A stretch of 64,000 nt of DNA from Arabidopsis thaliana. Its lineage: Eukaryota > Streptophyta > Magnoliopsida > Brassicales > Brassicaceae. The translations under genes and the position numbers were made by a program. The notes beneath the pieces were generated by a model. That model saw only the letters and a list, made by a program, of their open reading frames with translations, ran no database searches and was not told the DNA's origin. This document shows, one piece after another, positions 21,960-32,214 of the stretch (position 1 is the stretch's first letter; the number at the start of each line of letters is the position of its first letter). Where the stretch lies: positions 2,553,001-2,617,000 of the forward strand of contig NC_003071.7 in NCBI RefSeq assembly GCF_000001735.4. The letters are read 5' to 3'.

Positions 21960-23030
21960 CAAACGGCGAATGTGTTGTGACTCTACATTATAAAATGCTT
22001 GGATTCCATTGAGTTTGATCCATAAATCATTGACAAGCAATGATTTAGTAGTATAGAGTACATACATAAGTGTTAGGTTTGTAAATGTTTTGCTTTCTTA
22101 GCTTATTTTATAATTGTTTGAAAAAGATCATTCTTGTATATTAAAGAACATGTAACACTTGATATAGATTAGGGATTTTTGAATATTTAGATAGAAAACA
22201 TGCAAACACACCTCACTATACAAATTTTGAAATGCAAAACGCGAGCGTCGGTTAAACGTAGCTTAAAGGTCGCAAAAGTGCGACTTATTTGTGAAACTGT
22301 GTAATAAAATGTTTGAAATCCATTGAGTTTGATCTATAAATCATTGAGAAGCAATGATTTAGTAGTATAGAGTACATACATAAGTGTTAGGTTTGTAAAT
22401 GTTTTGCTTTCTTAGCTTATTTTATATTGTTTGAAAAAGATCATTCTTGTATATTAAAGAACATGTAACACTTGATATAGATTAGGGATTTTTGAATATT
22501 TAGTTTGTAAACATTGGAATTGAAGAGATTGATTATATTCTTATAACTAATATCGATCAAATCAAACTATAAACATATAAGAAAACTTGCAAACACACCT
22601 CACAATACAAATTTTGAAATGCAAAACGCGAGCGTCGGTGAAACGTAGCTTAAAGGTCGCAAAAGTGCGACTTTTTGTGACACTGTATAATAAAATGTTT
22701 GAAATCCATTGAGTTTGATCCATAAATCATTGAGAAGCACTGATTTAGTAATATAGAGTACATAAATAAGTGTTAGGTTTGTAAATGTTTTGCTTTCTTA
22801 ACTTATTTTATAATTGTTTGAAAAAGATTATTCTTGTATTTGAAAGAATATGTAACACTTGATATAGATTAGGGATTTTTGAATGTTTAGTTTGTAAACA
22901 TTGGAATTGAAGAGATTTATTACACTCTTATAACTAATATCAATCAAATCAAACTATAAACGTATAAGAAAACTTGCAAACACACCTCACAATACAAATT
23001 TTGAAAATGCAAAATGCGGGCGTCGGTTAA
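21960..23030. repeat. Three tandem units of about 387 bp in the CACTA subterminal region
   Basis: GCGAGCGTCGGTTAAACG-type words occur at 22241, 22628 and 23016 (387 and 388 bp apart); CATTGAGTTTGATC occurs at 22008, 22321 and 22707. The first unit lacks about 75 bp. Each unit carries GTCGCAAAAGTGCGA words, so the repeat multiplies the presumed binding motif. Confidence 0.85.
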
Positions 23031-23394
23031 ACATAGCTTAAAAGTCGCAAAAGTGCGATGTTTTTGCGATTATATTTTTTTCTCGCTAACGGGCTGGTAA
23101 ATAGTCGCATACCTGAGACTGTTTTGCGACTATTGGTTTTCGTCGTTAAGTAGCGACTACTTTGCGTTCATGTTAGCGGCAGTCGTTAGTTAGTCGCAAA
23201 GGGATCACAAAAATGTCGGTTTATTTTGCGACTGATAGTTTAGTCACAACAAAGAGTCCCAAAATGCAAGTTTTCTTGTAGTTATCATGTTAACAAAAAC
23301 AAAATCAACACATGAATTTTTCGTAAACTGACTCATAAAGTACTTAAATCTTCCTTCTCTCATCAAAATAGGACTCATAAACACAACAGTAGAC

Positions 23395-25246
23395 CCTATT
23401 GATAATAAGTTTTTAGTCAATTATCCTAAAACACCAATCATGTCGTTGTAGTATTTTAGGTGTCAATCCAAATGAGTGTGATGCAAACAGATGAGATGTG
23501 ATCAGAAGTCACTAAGTCAAGCCAAGCAATAACAGATTTGGGGTTTCTAGCAGTCCTAAGTGAACATGCAGAAAACAGAAACAATAACAGACTTACTAAA
23601 ATCACTCGACCACAACAGGCTGATGCCAGAAGTAGGATGTGGTCGAGTATTAGGCAGGATATGAAACAGATATACTCGACTGCACAGTCTGTTGCCAGAC
23701 ACTGGGTGTGGTCGAGTATACTGGTCGAGTAACAGACAGGAAATGAGACAACTGGACTCGACTGCACAGTCTGTTGCTAGACACTGGGTGTGGTCGAGTA
23801 AGTTGGTCGAGTAATTGCAAAAACTAAGAAACAAGCAATGAGAACGATTAAGCGATAACGATAAAACAGAGAAATCAAATAGACGAGAAATTCCTAAGGA
23901 TGGGGTAATCGAATAGAGTGGTATCCTAGCCTATCCGAATGGTTAACAAGCGCAATCAAGCTATCCCTAGACAACAGGTTCGACAACAGATCAATTCACT
24001 CCCGTGATAGAAATCCTCAAGCAAAGCTAGCCCAGACTAATTCCCATTAACGGAATATAACTATGCAGGCAATAAAAACAGACTGATAAAGTCAATAAAC
24101 GCTCTAAACGGCCAATCCCTTGGGATAGAGACGAATATCTCAGGAACTAGTGGATCAAGCATTCCATCGAACACCTTCTGGGTGCGGAAATGCTTGGGAT
24201 CGAATTCCAGTTGATTAGAAAGAAATAAGCAGTAAACACAACTAGTCCTGAAGGAATTCAATCAATTCTAAAACTTAACCATTCTACAGACTACGGATTC
24301 CACAACTACTCTATCCCATCCCTAAGAATTCTAAGTCACTACTCAGACAACATGCTCAAAGACATAAACGCAGATAAATGATAATATTGCATAAGTAAAG
24401 AAATAAAGAGTAGAAAAACAAGATGACAGATGAAATCAAATGAGGAATCTGAATAATTTGGAAAAATCTCGAATTACAGGTTGCAGAAGCAAAAGCGGCG
24501 CAGCAGAGTAAAACAGAAAATAAAACTGAAGCAAAAACTCAATGTCGACTAGATGTCTCAGGACAGAACCCTAAGACATCTATTTATACAAAACGAAATA
24601 AAATGATAGTAGACGGGCCAATAACCTAATCGCCCGGCCCATAGAATGATAATGGGCCAAGATGGGCTTCGTGATCCGATGGAGGTCCAGGCCGCTTCCA
24701 AACACTTTGTCTTCTCCTCTTCTCTTCCTTGTGCTCAGCTTGTCTGGTTGAGTGCGAATTTGAGTAGACTGTGAAGACGTGATCGAGTGTCCGGTCGAGT
24801 GATGGTGATGGTGGTGAGTGATGATACTCGACCAGGGGGTCGAGTAACTTGGTAGAGTGAATGGCCGAGTGTGGTCAGGTGGTGTGGCGAAGTGATACTC
24901 GACCAGGGGGTCGAGTGGCGTCATCGAGTGGCCTGAGCTGAGTAGATGGGAAGAATGGCTCCAAAGTCACTCGACCTGGGGGTCAAGTATGGTGCTGGAT
25001 GCACACGACCTGGTGGTCGAGTATGTCTTCTGGTTCTGGCTCGTTTCTTCCAATTTGCTCGCAAACAGCTCCAAATCACCTGAAAACAACTCAGAAATGC
25101 AATATGTATGCAAAGCTATCCTAATCATGCAAAGTATGCAAGAATGATGAGAAATGATATGAAACAGTGATGAATGATACGAAACTGGACTCAAAACGAT
25201 GATGAATGGACACTGAAAACATGCAAATTATAGACATATCACCTAT
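23395..25246 (-). mobile_element. Solo LTR (1842 bp), TSD CCTAT
   Basis: The LTR spans 23400-25241, begins TGATAATAAG and ends GACATATCA (short inverted TGATA/TATCA termini). CCTAT lies on both sides (23395-23399 and 25242-25246). A minus-strand TATA box (GTATAAATAG) at about 24578-24588 suggests minus orientation. Size and long LTR would fit an Athila-like Ty3 element, but no internal region remains to confirm a family. Confidence 0.8.
23606..25030. repeat. CTCGACC / GGTCGAG palindromes and 82-bp repeats inside the solo LTR
   Basis: Near-perfect hairpins of the type ACTCGACC-AGGG-GGTCGAGT occur at about 24827, 24897, 24974 and 25007. Two 82-bp units starting ACTCGACTGCACAGTCTG lie at 23674 and 23756. 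More GGTCGAGT copies are scattered at 23641, 23710 and 23720. Confidence 0.7.
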
Positions 25247-26260
25247 GTATGTGTTCTTGATTGTACGCTTCACCATTTTATTGCCTCTTCCACTTGTTTC
25301 TATATCGTCAGGAGCCTCTTCTTCCCGATCAAACCAAAACAACACATGAACTTTTTCTCCTTCTCGTTCTTTTTATTTTCTCCCCTTTCGGATTCTCTGT
25401 TATTGTATATCCTTTTAATGTTGTTCTTCTCCTCTTTCATGTACATCTGAATTTGAGCTACACATATCAAAGAAAATCAACTCGAACCCTCCCAACAAAT
25501 TAACTTACTAGTAGTGGAGCCAAGCGACTACAAATTTTTGAACGACTGATATACATACATTTAAAGCTTTATCAAACTTGATAAATATCTTTAAGGTTAA
25601 TCCAACCTTATCAAGGCTTAAGCTTGTTGCTTGCTTATTTATTACGGTTTCAAGCTAAACTTAGAAGTGTTTCTTTGGGAAATATGCAAGACTGAAACAG
25701 AGAGAATAAGAAGATATTGGTAAATGCAGAGAATGATGCAGAAAAAGAATAAGGAGCACACAAACACAGTTTAACAAGTTCAGCTATACCAAACCGGTAT
25801 AGCCTACGTCTCGCCGGGAACGGTGTCCCGGAATCCACTAAACAACATGGAAGAGTTTACAGCTTGTTTCCCTCACCCACCCCAGGCAATATACAAAGCT
25901 CACTTTCCCTCTTAGTGTTTCCCCACTCTGTTTTTCCTCTGTTTCTGCAACTCACACATCACTGCATCACACCTCTTCTCTCTTCATAATGTTCCTCTTT
26001 ATAGAGGGAGACATCACACCTTGTGTTCCAATCCTAAATGCAAAGTTGTCACCTTATACGTAACCAAACATATACACCACCACAGCCACACAGTTGAATT
26101 CACTACAAGACAACTCACAGCTCTCTCTTTTGACGAAACCAGCAACTTTGTTTGTGGTCCCAAAAGCTTGAACTAACTATGGTTATATTTGCATCAACCT
26201 GAGTTACTCTTTGAGTTAGCCTTGTCATCATTTGCTTGTTTAGCAAGACTCAACTTCACA
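25247..26260. mobile_element. Copia-LTR-like sequence, boundaries unclear
   Basis: About 25740-25850 carries ACACAGTTTAACAAGTTCAG...CTACGTCTC...GGTGTCCC, a pattern I associate with Ty1/Copia (SIRE-like) LTRs. TATAAAGAGGAACATT on the minus strand at about 25995 could be a promoter, and TGTGAAGTTGAGTCTTGC ending at 26260 (minus) could be an LTR start. I found no convincing target-site duplication. A short minus-strand frame at 25121-25345 straddles the solo LTR edge and is not supported as a gene. Confidence 0.3.
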
Positions 26261-26921
26261 ATATCATTTAGAAGAATAGTTCATGACGCAAAGTATGTAA
26301 TGTATGTAGATCATCTCACCAAATTATAATTAGTTTTATCTTTTATTATCAGAAAATTTTCTTAGTTAAGAAAGAAACATAGTTTATCAAATTCTATTAA
26401 TTGTCTAAAGATTATAGATTATATTGTTGAATTTCTGCGAGAGATTAGATCTATTGCTTCAAAGTCTACTTCTGGAGGGGCTTCTTTTTTTTCCAAAGAT
26501 TTTTGCACATACAATTGAATTATTTGTTTGAGCCATTACTTATTTACATAAACTTACAAACAAAATTGATTAGATTAACAATAAATTAGATAAATTTATC
26601 TAAATTCAATCTAACTCTACCAAAAATTGAAAATAAACCAACATACTAGACCAAGTTAGACTAGAATCGATAAAGAAAGATAGAAAAAACCCATAGAGAA
26701 CGTAATTATTCAAATTGGAGAAGAAGTAGATACGAATTTGACCAAATTATGCAAATAACAAAGTTGTATGTAGTTATATCAAATTTAAAAAAAAATAAGA
26801 CAACAATAAGAGAAGAATAAAAAATGTTAATTAAATTATTTAAAGCTTTGACCCGATTACAAAAAATTCAGAATATTTTTTATCCATTTTATTTGGTTAG
26901 GTTGGTAATAAAGTCAAATTT
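26261..26921. other. AT-rich intergenic DNA
   Basis: No gene, repeat array or element terminus is recognisable in this stretch. Confidence 0.5.
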
Positions 26922-27455
26922 TAAGACCATCCTCAACGCAGGTCTTTTAGGGGGTTCTTAGTTTTTTTTTGTGATTAAAATTAAATGGCAAATTGGGATA
27001 AAATTTAAGAGGCCCTCTTATATAAGAGGCACAAACAATACTAAGAGGTGGTGACGTGGCAATCATGTGGGTGATTTGTTGAAAAAAAAGGGAGGAAAAA
27101 GTCTCTCTTTATTTCCTGAATCATCTGACGACAAATAACGACGGCGGCATCTAGCCCTGGGAGTTCGGCTAAACCGGGTTATTCGGGTCGGTTTGTTCGG
27201 TTTGGAGGAAAGTCGGTTTGTTAAACAGAGGAGAAGACTAGGAAGATCGATTTATCAATCTCGATTGAACAAGATGGTAAGTTTTATTGTTTCTCAGTTC
27301 ATTTTTTTTTATTCAAAATTGTTTAGTAACAAGATGAGTTTGATTGTGATTAATAATTTACTATGAATCTCTTTGGAGATTTATGGTTTTCGATGCTAGG
27401 ATTTGGTTCTAAGGTTTATTTCAAAATTATTATTTCATAGTAAAATTTGATATTT

Positions 27456-30400
27456 CATGATTGCAGGGCCGGTCCGACGTATACTACGACCCTAAGCCAA
27501 AATTTTTTTTTTGCCCCACCTTTATAACTTTTTTCACTCATCACAGTTGCTTTTTGGTTCAAAAAAATAAAACATAAAGCTTTAAAAGCAAACAGAGGTA
27601 TCAAAACAGAACAAAAGTATCAAAAAACAGAACAAAAGTATTAAAAACAGAACAGAAGTATCAAAACCAACAAAAACCAAAAGACATAAGAGAGGATACA
27701 TAAGTTTTAAGCAAACACTACTGAGTAAATATGATCCTGCTTGCATTTTTCCCTGCAAAGTCATCCATCACAGTCGCATAATCAATCTTTTCAAGCATTG
27801 CTCTCTCAATTGATAATATGGCTAACCCATTGAGCCTATCCTGTGACATGGTGGACCTCAAATAATTCTTGATCAACTTAAGCTTAGAAAAACTTCTTTC
27901 GGCTGAAGCAACTGACACTAGAATAGTCAATAATATCCGAAACGAAATCCATGTGTTAGGATAACAACCCTCCACTCTTTTCAAAAAATCCAACACTTTA
28001 ATAGGTTTCGTAACTTCATTTGGTAGCACTTCTCGTAGAACTTTTAGTTCCATAAACAAGTCAGCCCCATCTATATCAGAATGCTCACCATGCTTAAGGG
28101 ATGATTCAAGATTCACACATGATGCCATCAAGTTTTCATCATTTGCATATGTCAATTTTTGTAAATCAAACAAAAATCCAAAAGTTTGTTCATACCTTTG
28201 GAATTGCTCAAACCTTGACTCAAGAGAAATTAGAGCTTGATCTATGAGTGTAAGGAAGTAATTAATTCTGAAATCCTCCTCTGTTGACAATTTCATATTC
28301 CCATGATCAAAATGCTTCTTTCTTCTAATGATCTTCTTCTTTTTCACAGGAAATTCAGCTTCTATATCCATAGCCTCTGCAATTCGTATAGCCTCAGACT
28401 TTGCTTTCTCAAATCATGTCTCTCTATATTTTTGTAAGTATGAAACTAATCCTTTCAGCTCAAGAATAGCAACATCAATATCAATGTCATCAGCTTGTAA
28501 AGTCTTGCTCACTCTGTTGACAACAGTTAGAAGTCATACCAAATAATCATACCAAAAAGAAACTCAAACCCTCCAATACCATGTGTTTCTATTCAGCATC
28601 ACTTCGTGTTTTTGGATCGTCGGTCTTTTCTGCCAAGTAAAGTAAAGCATCTCTGATTTCAGGAGTCTGAAACCGTATTGCTTTGACACTTTCGAGATGA
28701 CTCTCCCAACGAGTTTGAGATAAGGATTTAAGTGTTAAACCTTTTACCATCTCTTTAAATATATCCCACCTGTTTGTTGAAGATGAAAACAAACAGTATA
28801 ACCGCTGTATAATCCCAAAAAAAGACACTGCCTTTGTAGAAGAAGATGCTATATCACAAAGCACAAGGTTGGGGCTATGACAACCACATGGTGTGTAAAA
28901 TGCTCTTGGATTAATTTCCAGCAATCTTCTTTGCACTCCTTTGTTTTTTCCTTTCATATTAGACCCGTTGTCATACCCATGTCCTCTCACATCATCAATC
29001 TCTAACTCCATATCAATTAGTACTTCTTGAATCGTAGAGAACAGCCCTTCACCTGTTTTATCATTGACTTCCAAAAATTTCAAAAAGAATTCTTCAACCT
29101 TAATTGGTGTTGAAGAAATATCCACACATCGAATGAGAATAGTCATCTGTTCTTTATGACTAATATCTGGAGTACAATCAAGAATTATGGAGAAGTACTT
29201 TGAAGCACGAATCGTCTTCATGATCATAAGTCTAATCTCTTGGGCCAGCATACTTATCAACTCATTTTGAATCTTGGGACTTAGATAATGAGAATATATC
29301 TCACCTGCACCAATTTTTCTGATATGCTCTCTCATCACTACATCAAACTCTGCAATCATCTCAATAAAACTCAAAAAATTCCCATTTCTGTCTTCACCAA
29401 TCTTTTTATTTTCTCCTCTAAATGCTAAGTTATTTTTAGCGAGAGTCTTCACTAATGCAATGATCCTCACTAGTACTTCCCTCCAATGAATCTTTTCTTT
29501 GTTTATTTCTTGTTGGACATACTTATCAATCGTTGTTTTGTTCTGTAGTCTAGACTCTAACTCAGTCCAACGAGTCATACAAATAATGTGGTCATGGCTG
29601 CCTTCATGTTCTTCGAGTCGCTTCGAAAGATTTCTCCAATCATTGTACACACTAGTTGCTAAGTAACCACAACTCTTGTCATGTCTAAACAATTTACAGC
29701 AAAAACAAAAGACTTTATCTAATGTTTTTGAGTAAATCAGCCACTTTCTATCATGTTTCTCTCCATTTTTCTATCATAAATCAGTAGAATCCGTGAGAGA
29801 AATGTCTTCCAATTCCATCTTTAGCAAAACGATGACTAGTTGATAACCTTGCCACTGGATCTTTTTCAACTATTAAAACTCTTAATCTCAAATTCATGTT
29901 ATCCCAATTCGCCGGATAAGAAATATTGGAAGGAATGTCTTCATTCTATCGACTTTTCTTCTTTTCAAAGACAACTTCAGCTTGTTCTTGTTGTTTATTC
30001 TCAAATTCATTCTCATCCACTTGAACCACTTCATCCAAATTGTCCACTTTATTCTCTGGATCCACTTCATCAGCTCGTTCTTGTTGGTTATTGTTTCCAT
30101 CAGAATTAATGACTTCAGAAATTGTAGGATTTTCAGGTTTTTTCATGTACCTAAGAAGAGAATTAGCCTGTGATCTTACCAACTCTTCTCGTCTCTTTTG
30201 CAATTTTCTTTTATCACATCCATGAGGTTCCTTTTTGATCCCTAAAGGAGGCATCGTTCAAAGTCTCAACTCAACGCTCTAACGTACGTCGGTCGCTTGC
30301 TTCTTCACGGCAGATGGAATTAATCAGATTTTTAATGGAGGAAACCTAGAATAAGAGAATTGGTTGATGGGCTTTAGAAGTCTTGGGTTGAAAATCAGAT

Positions 30401-30507
30401 TTTTTCTTCTCAACTCTCTTTTAATTAAGCCTCGTTGGACTTTAAAATTTTTGGGCCCTAAGCCACCGCTTATATCGCTTACGTCACGGGCCGGCCCTGC
30501 ATGATTG
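27456..30507 (-). mobile_element. hAT element with 8-bp TSD, nested in the captured-gene intron
   Basis: The element spans 27464-30499. Ends read CAGGGCCGG(T/C)CC on both strands. CATGATTG at 27456-27463 and 30500-30507 is a perfect 8-bp duplication, diagnostic of hAT. It encodes a degenerate TTF-zinc-finger transposase on the minus strand. Confidence 0.93.
27718..30254 (-). pseudogene. hAT transposase (TTF zinc finger / DUF4371 / hAT dimerisation), broken
   Basis: Reading from 30254: a charged N-terminus (MPPLGIKKEPHGCDKRK); TTF-type residues near 29700 ([11 protein letters not shown]); then 29692-28589 with the RNase H-like core ([55 protein letters not shown]); and 28371-27718 ending in the dimerisation region (ISFRILLTILVSVASAERSFSKLKLIKNYLRS, QDRLNGLAILSIE). 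Stops or frameshifts near 29700-29945, 28590 and 28400 split the frame, so no full protein is made. The family performs cut-and-paste transposition with 8-bp duplications. Confidence 0.85.
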
Positions 30508-31445
30508 TCTCAATCTATTTCTCATATGGTTGGTTGGTTGGTAATTTCAAAATTTCTGATGATAACTTGATTTGTTTGATAATTGCCAGGTTTTAGCTTG
30601 TTATCAAAATTGTGTCTATGAATTGGCTAATCTAATAAATTACTTGGGTTCTGTTTCTTTTTTGTTTACCTTTTTGATTATTGACGATCATATTTGGTTT
30701 TGTTTTTCATCGATTTTGTTTTCATCATGTAGTCTTTTCAATTTGTTCCTTTTTTGCAGTCGACTCTGTCAGCTGTAACCAAAATTGAAATCAAAACTAA
30801 GGTTCATGATCACTTATTCTTTTTCATCCTTTTGGAATTTTGGTTAATATGTGGTGAGATTCATGTAAATTAGTTTTTTTGGTTCTTGTTGTTGTTGTGT
30901 AGTGAAAGCTAGTACAGATGATGTGTTTTATGAGCTTCAAAACCCTAGAGAGCAGATCCAAGCTTATGTGTTTAATGGTAACTTTTTGCTTCTTTCTTGA
31001 TATTTTTGTTGTTGTTGAAGAATTAGCTCTGTTTACGATTCTTGATTTGTTCTTGTATGTTTTTTTTTTTTAAACATAGTGGTTAGAGCTTTGGTGCCAA
31101 TGATGACGCTAGATGCTCTTTTGAACAAAAGTGAGAAGTTGCTAAGTCTGTTCTTGAGTAATTTGAGAAGGTATAACATGTTGTTCATTCGAAATCTCAT
31201 TCTATTGAGAGATTCTTTTGAGAGATTCTTGATATTTTATAGTGATTAAACATTTGTTGAGCTAATTAATTTGTTGGTTTTGAATCTAATTTTTTTCTTT
31301 TTTTTAAAAACCCCAAATTAATATACTACTATTAATCATGCCAAAAATTAAAACTCTTACCAAACTCTTAACTACAAATTTTCAATATCAATTAATAAAA
31401 ATATTGCTAAGAGTCATTGCTAATAGCCTCCCATTGTGGATGCTC

Positions 31446-31862
31446 TAAGAGCATCATTATTGGGGATTGCTTAGATTATTCTTAGGGTAGTTCATAGGTA
31501 TATATATAATTAATTTTGAAATCTTTTATGTTAAGAGTTTGGTTAAGAAATTATAATTTTGGTAATATGCAATGGTGAGTTCTTAGCTTTGAGTTCTTAA
31601 GAAGAAAAAAAAATATTTAAAAATAAAAACATTTTAATTTTAAAGACTTTAATAATGATTACAACATAAATTTTGAAAACATTTAACAATGTAGTTAATA
31701 TTTTACACTCACCCAATAAAAACTTGACACATGTCTAGCTCTTAGATTTAATTTTTGCTCTTATATAAGAGCAATTCTTACCAAAGAAATCAATTAAAAC
31801 ATTAAATTTCTAATCTAATTAACATAAGAACTAGTCTGAGCTTACCAATAAGGATGTTCTAA
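31446..31862. mobile_element. PIF/Harbinger-type MITE (411 bp)
   Basis: The MITE spans 31449-31859. Ends GAGCATCATTATTGGGGA and, on the minus strand, GAACATCCTTATTGGTAA form an imperfect TIR; TAA flanks both sides (31446-31448 and 31860-31862). No coding capacity. It directly abuts the larger element on its left and lies about 350 bp upstream of the RPA1A start codon. Confidence 0.65.
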
Positions 31863-32179
31863 GGGGTTCTATAGTCTTTCTCTCTTTCGAGAATTTAATC
31901 CAAGTCGTTCACAGTTACGAGTCGAGGGTAAATTAGTAGTTTTACACTGAAATATCAACCAAAAAATTTCAAAATTGAAAAATCTCCATAAACTGTTTTG
32001 CGACCCAAAACAACATCTTTTAAGCTTCTCCCGCAAAATTCAGCAAAGCTTTCGGAGGAATCTCCTAACAGTCACCACCACCACCACCGTCTAGGTCAAA
32101 TCTCGTCTTCCTCACGCTCTATTTCTCCATAGAATATTTCCTAACTCCTCCTCCGGTTTATCGATTTTTTCAATTTTTC

Positions 32180-32192
32180 TAGGGTTTCGCGC
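32180..32192 (+). promoter_or_regulatory. Telo-box overlapping an E2F site in the RPA1A leader/promoter
   Basis: TAGGGTTT (reverse complement of the telo-box AAACCCTA) at 32180-32187 overlaps TTTCGCGC at 32185-32192, which fits the E2F consensus TTTSSCGC. They lie 22-35 bases upstream of the ATG. Both elements are known to mark S-phase and growth genes in plants. Confidence 0.6.
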
Positions 32193-32214
32193 CGGGATCT
32201 AAAAAATCACAATC

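Larger units (their letters stand above)
18560..23281 (-). mobile_element. CACTA (En/Spm) element remnant, TNPA-like gene only
   Basis: The right end reads, on the minus strand, CTACAAGAAAAC followed by TTTTGGGACTCTTTGTTG, the usual inner border of Brassicaceae CACTA elements. Subterminal AGTCGC/GCGACT words are dense at 18600-18830, 21750-21960 and 23040-23250, as expected for TNPA-type binding sites. At the left, GGGACTCTTTGTT occurs at about 18825, inside the GTCGC zone, and no clean CACTA terminus is found, so that end is rearranged or lost. Only a TNPA-like gene (Transposase_24 family) is present; the TNPD/transposase_21 gene is absent. Confidence 0.7.
27275..31170 (+). pseudogene. Captured HIR (hypersensitive-induced reaction, SPFH) gene fragment
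   Basis: An ATG directly before a GT donor (27275-27279) is followed, after a long intron now holding a hAT element, by three exons: 30760-30801 (STLSAVTKIEIKTK), 30903-30977 (KASTDDVFYELQNP) and 31080-31170 (VVRALVPMMTLDAL). These match consecutive parts of the SPFH domain of HIR proteins (as I recall, AT5G51570-type), plasma-membrane microdomain proteins linked to immune receptors. One intervening exon is missing, so joining the first two hits a TGA, and the C-terminal half of the protein is absent. Intron-exon borders are retained, so capture was at DNA level. No function as HIR is expected. Confidence 0.7.
26922..31448. mobile_element. PIF/Harbinger-like element carrying captured HIR gene pieces
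   Basis: Termini at 26925 (GACCATCCTCAACG) and 31445 (minus strand GAGCATCCACAATGG) form an imperfect inverted repeat, flanked by TAA at 26922-26924 and 31446-31448. A 3-bp TAA duplication and GA(G/C)CATCC ends are typical of PIF/Harbinger elements. No transposase of this class lies within it. Instead it holds exon pieces of a HIR/SPFH-type gene and, nested in an intron, a hAT element. The element would need a transposase in trans. Confidence 0.65.

Noticed and set aside
25121..25345. 74-codon minus-strand frame (FDREEEAPDDIETSG)
   Set aside because: It looks somewhat protein-like, but it crosses the right border of the solo LTR and its target duplication and no family could be named. It may be a fragment of the element in which the LTR landed.
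25247..26260. Attempt to define a Copia solo LTR with TSD ATATC
   Set aside because: ATATC follows a plausible right end at 26260, but no TG-starting left end preceded by ATATC was found, so the boundary claim was dropped.
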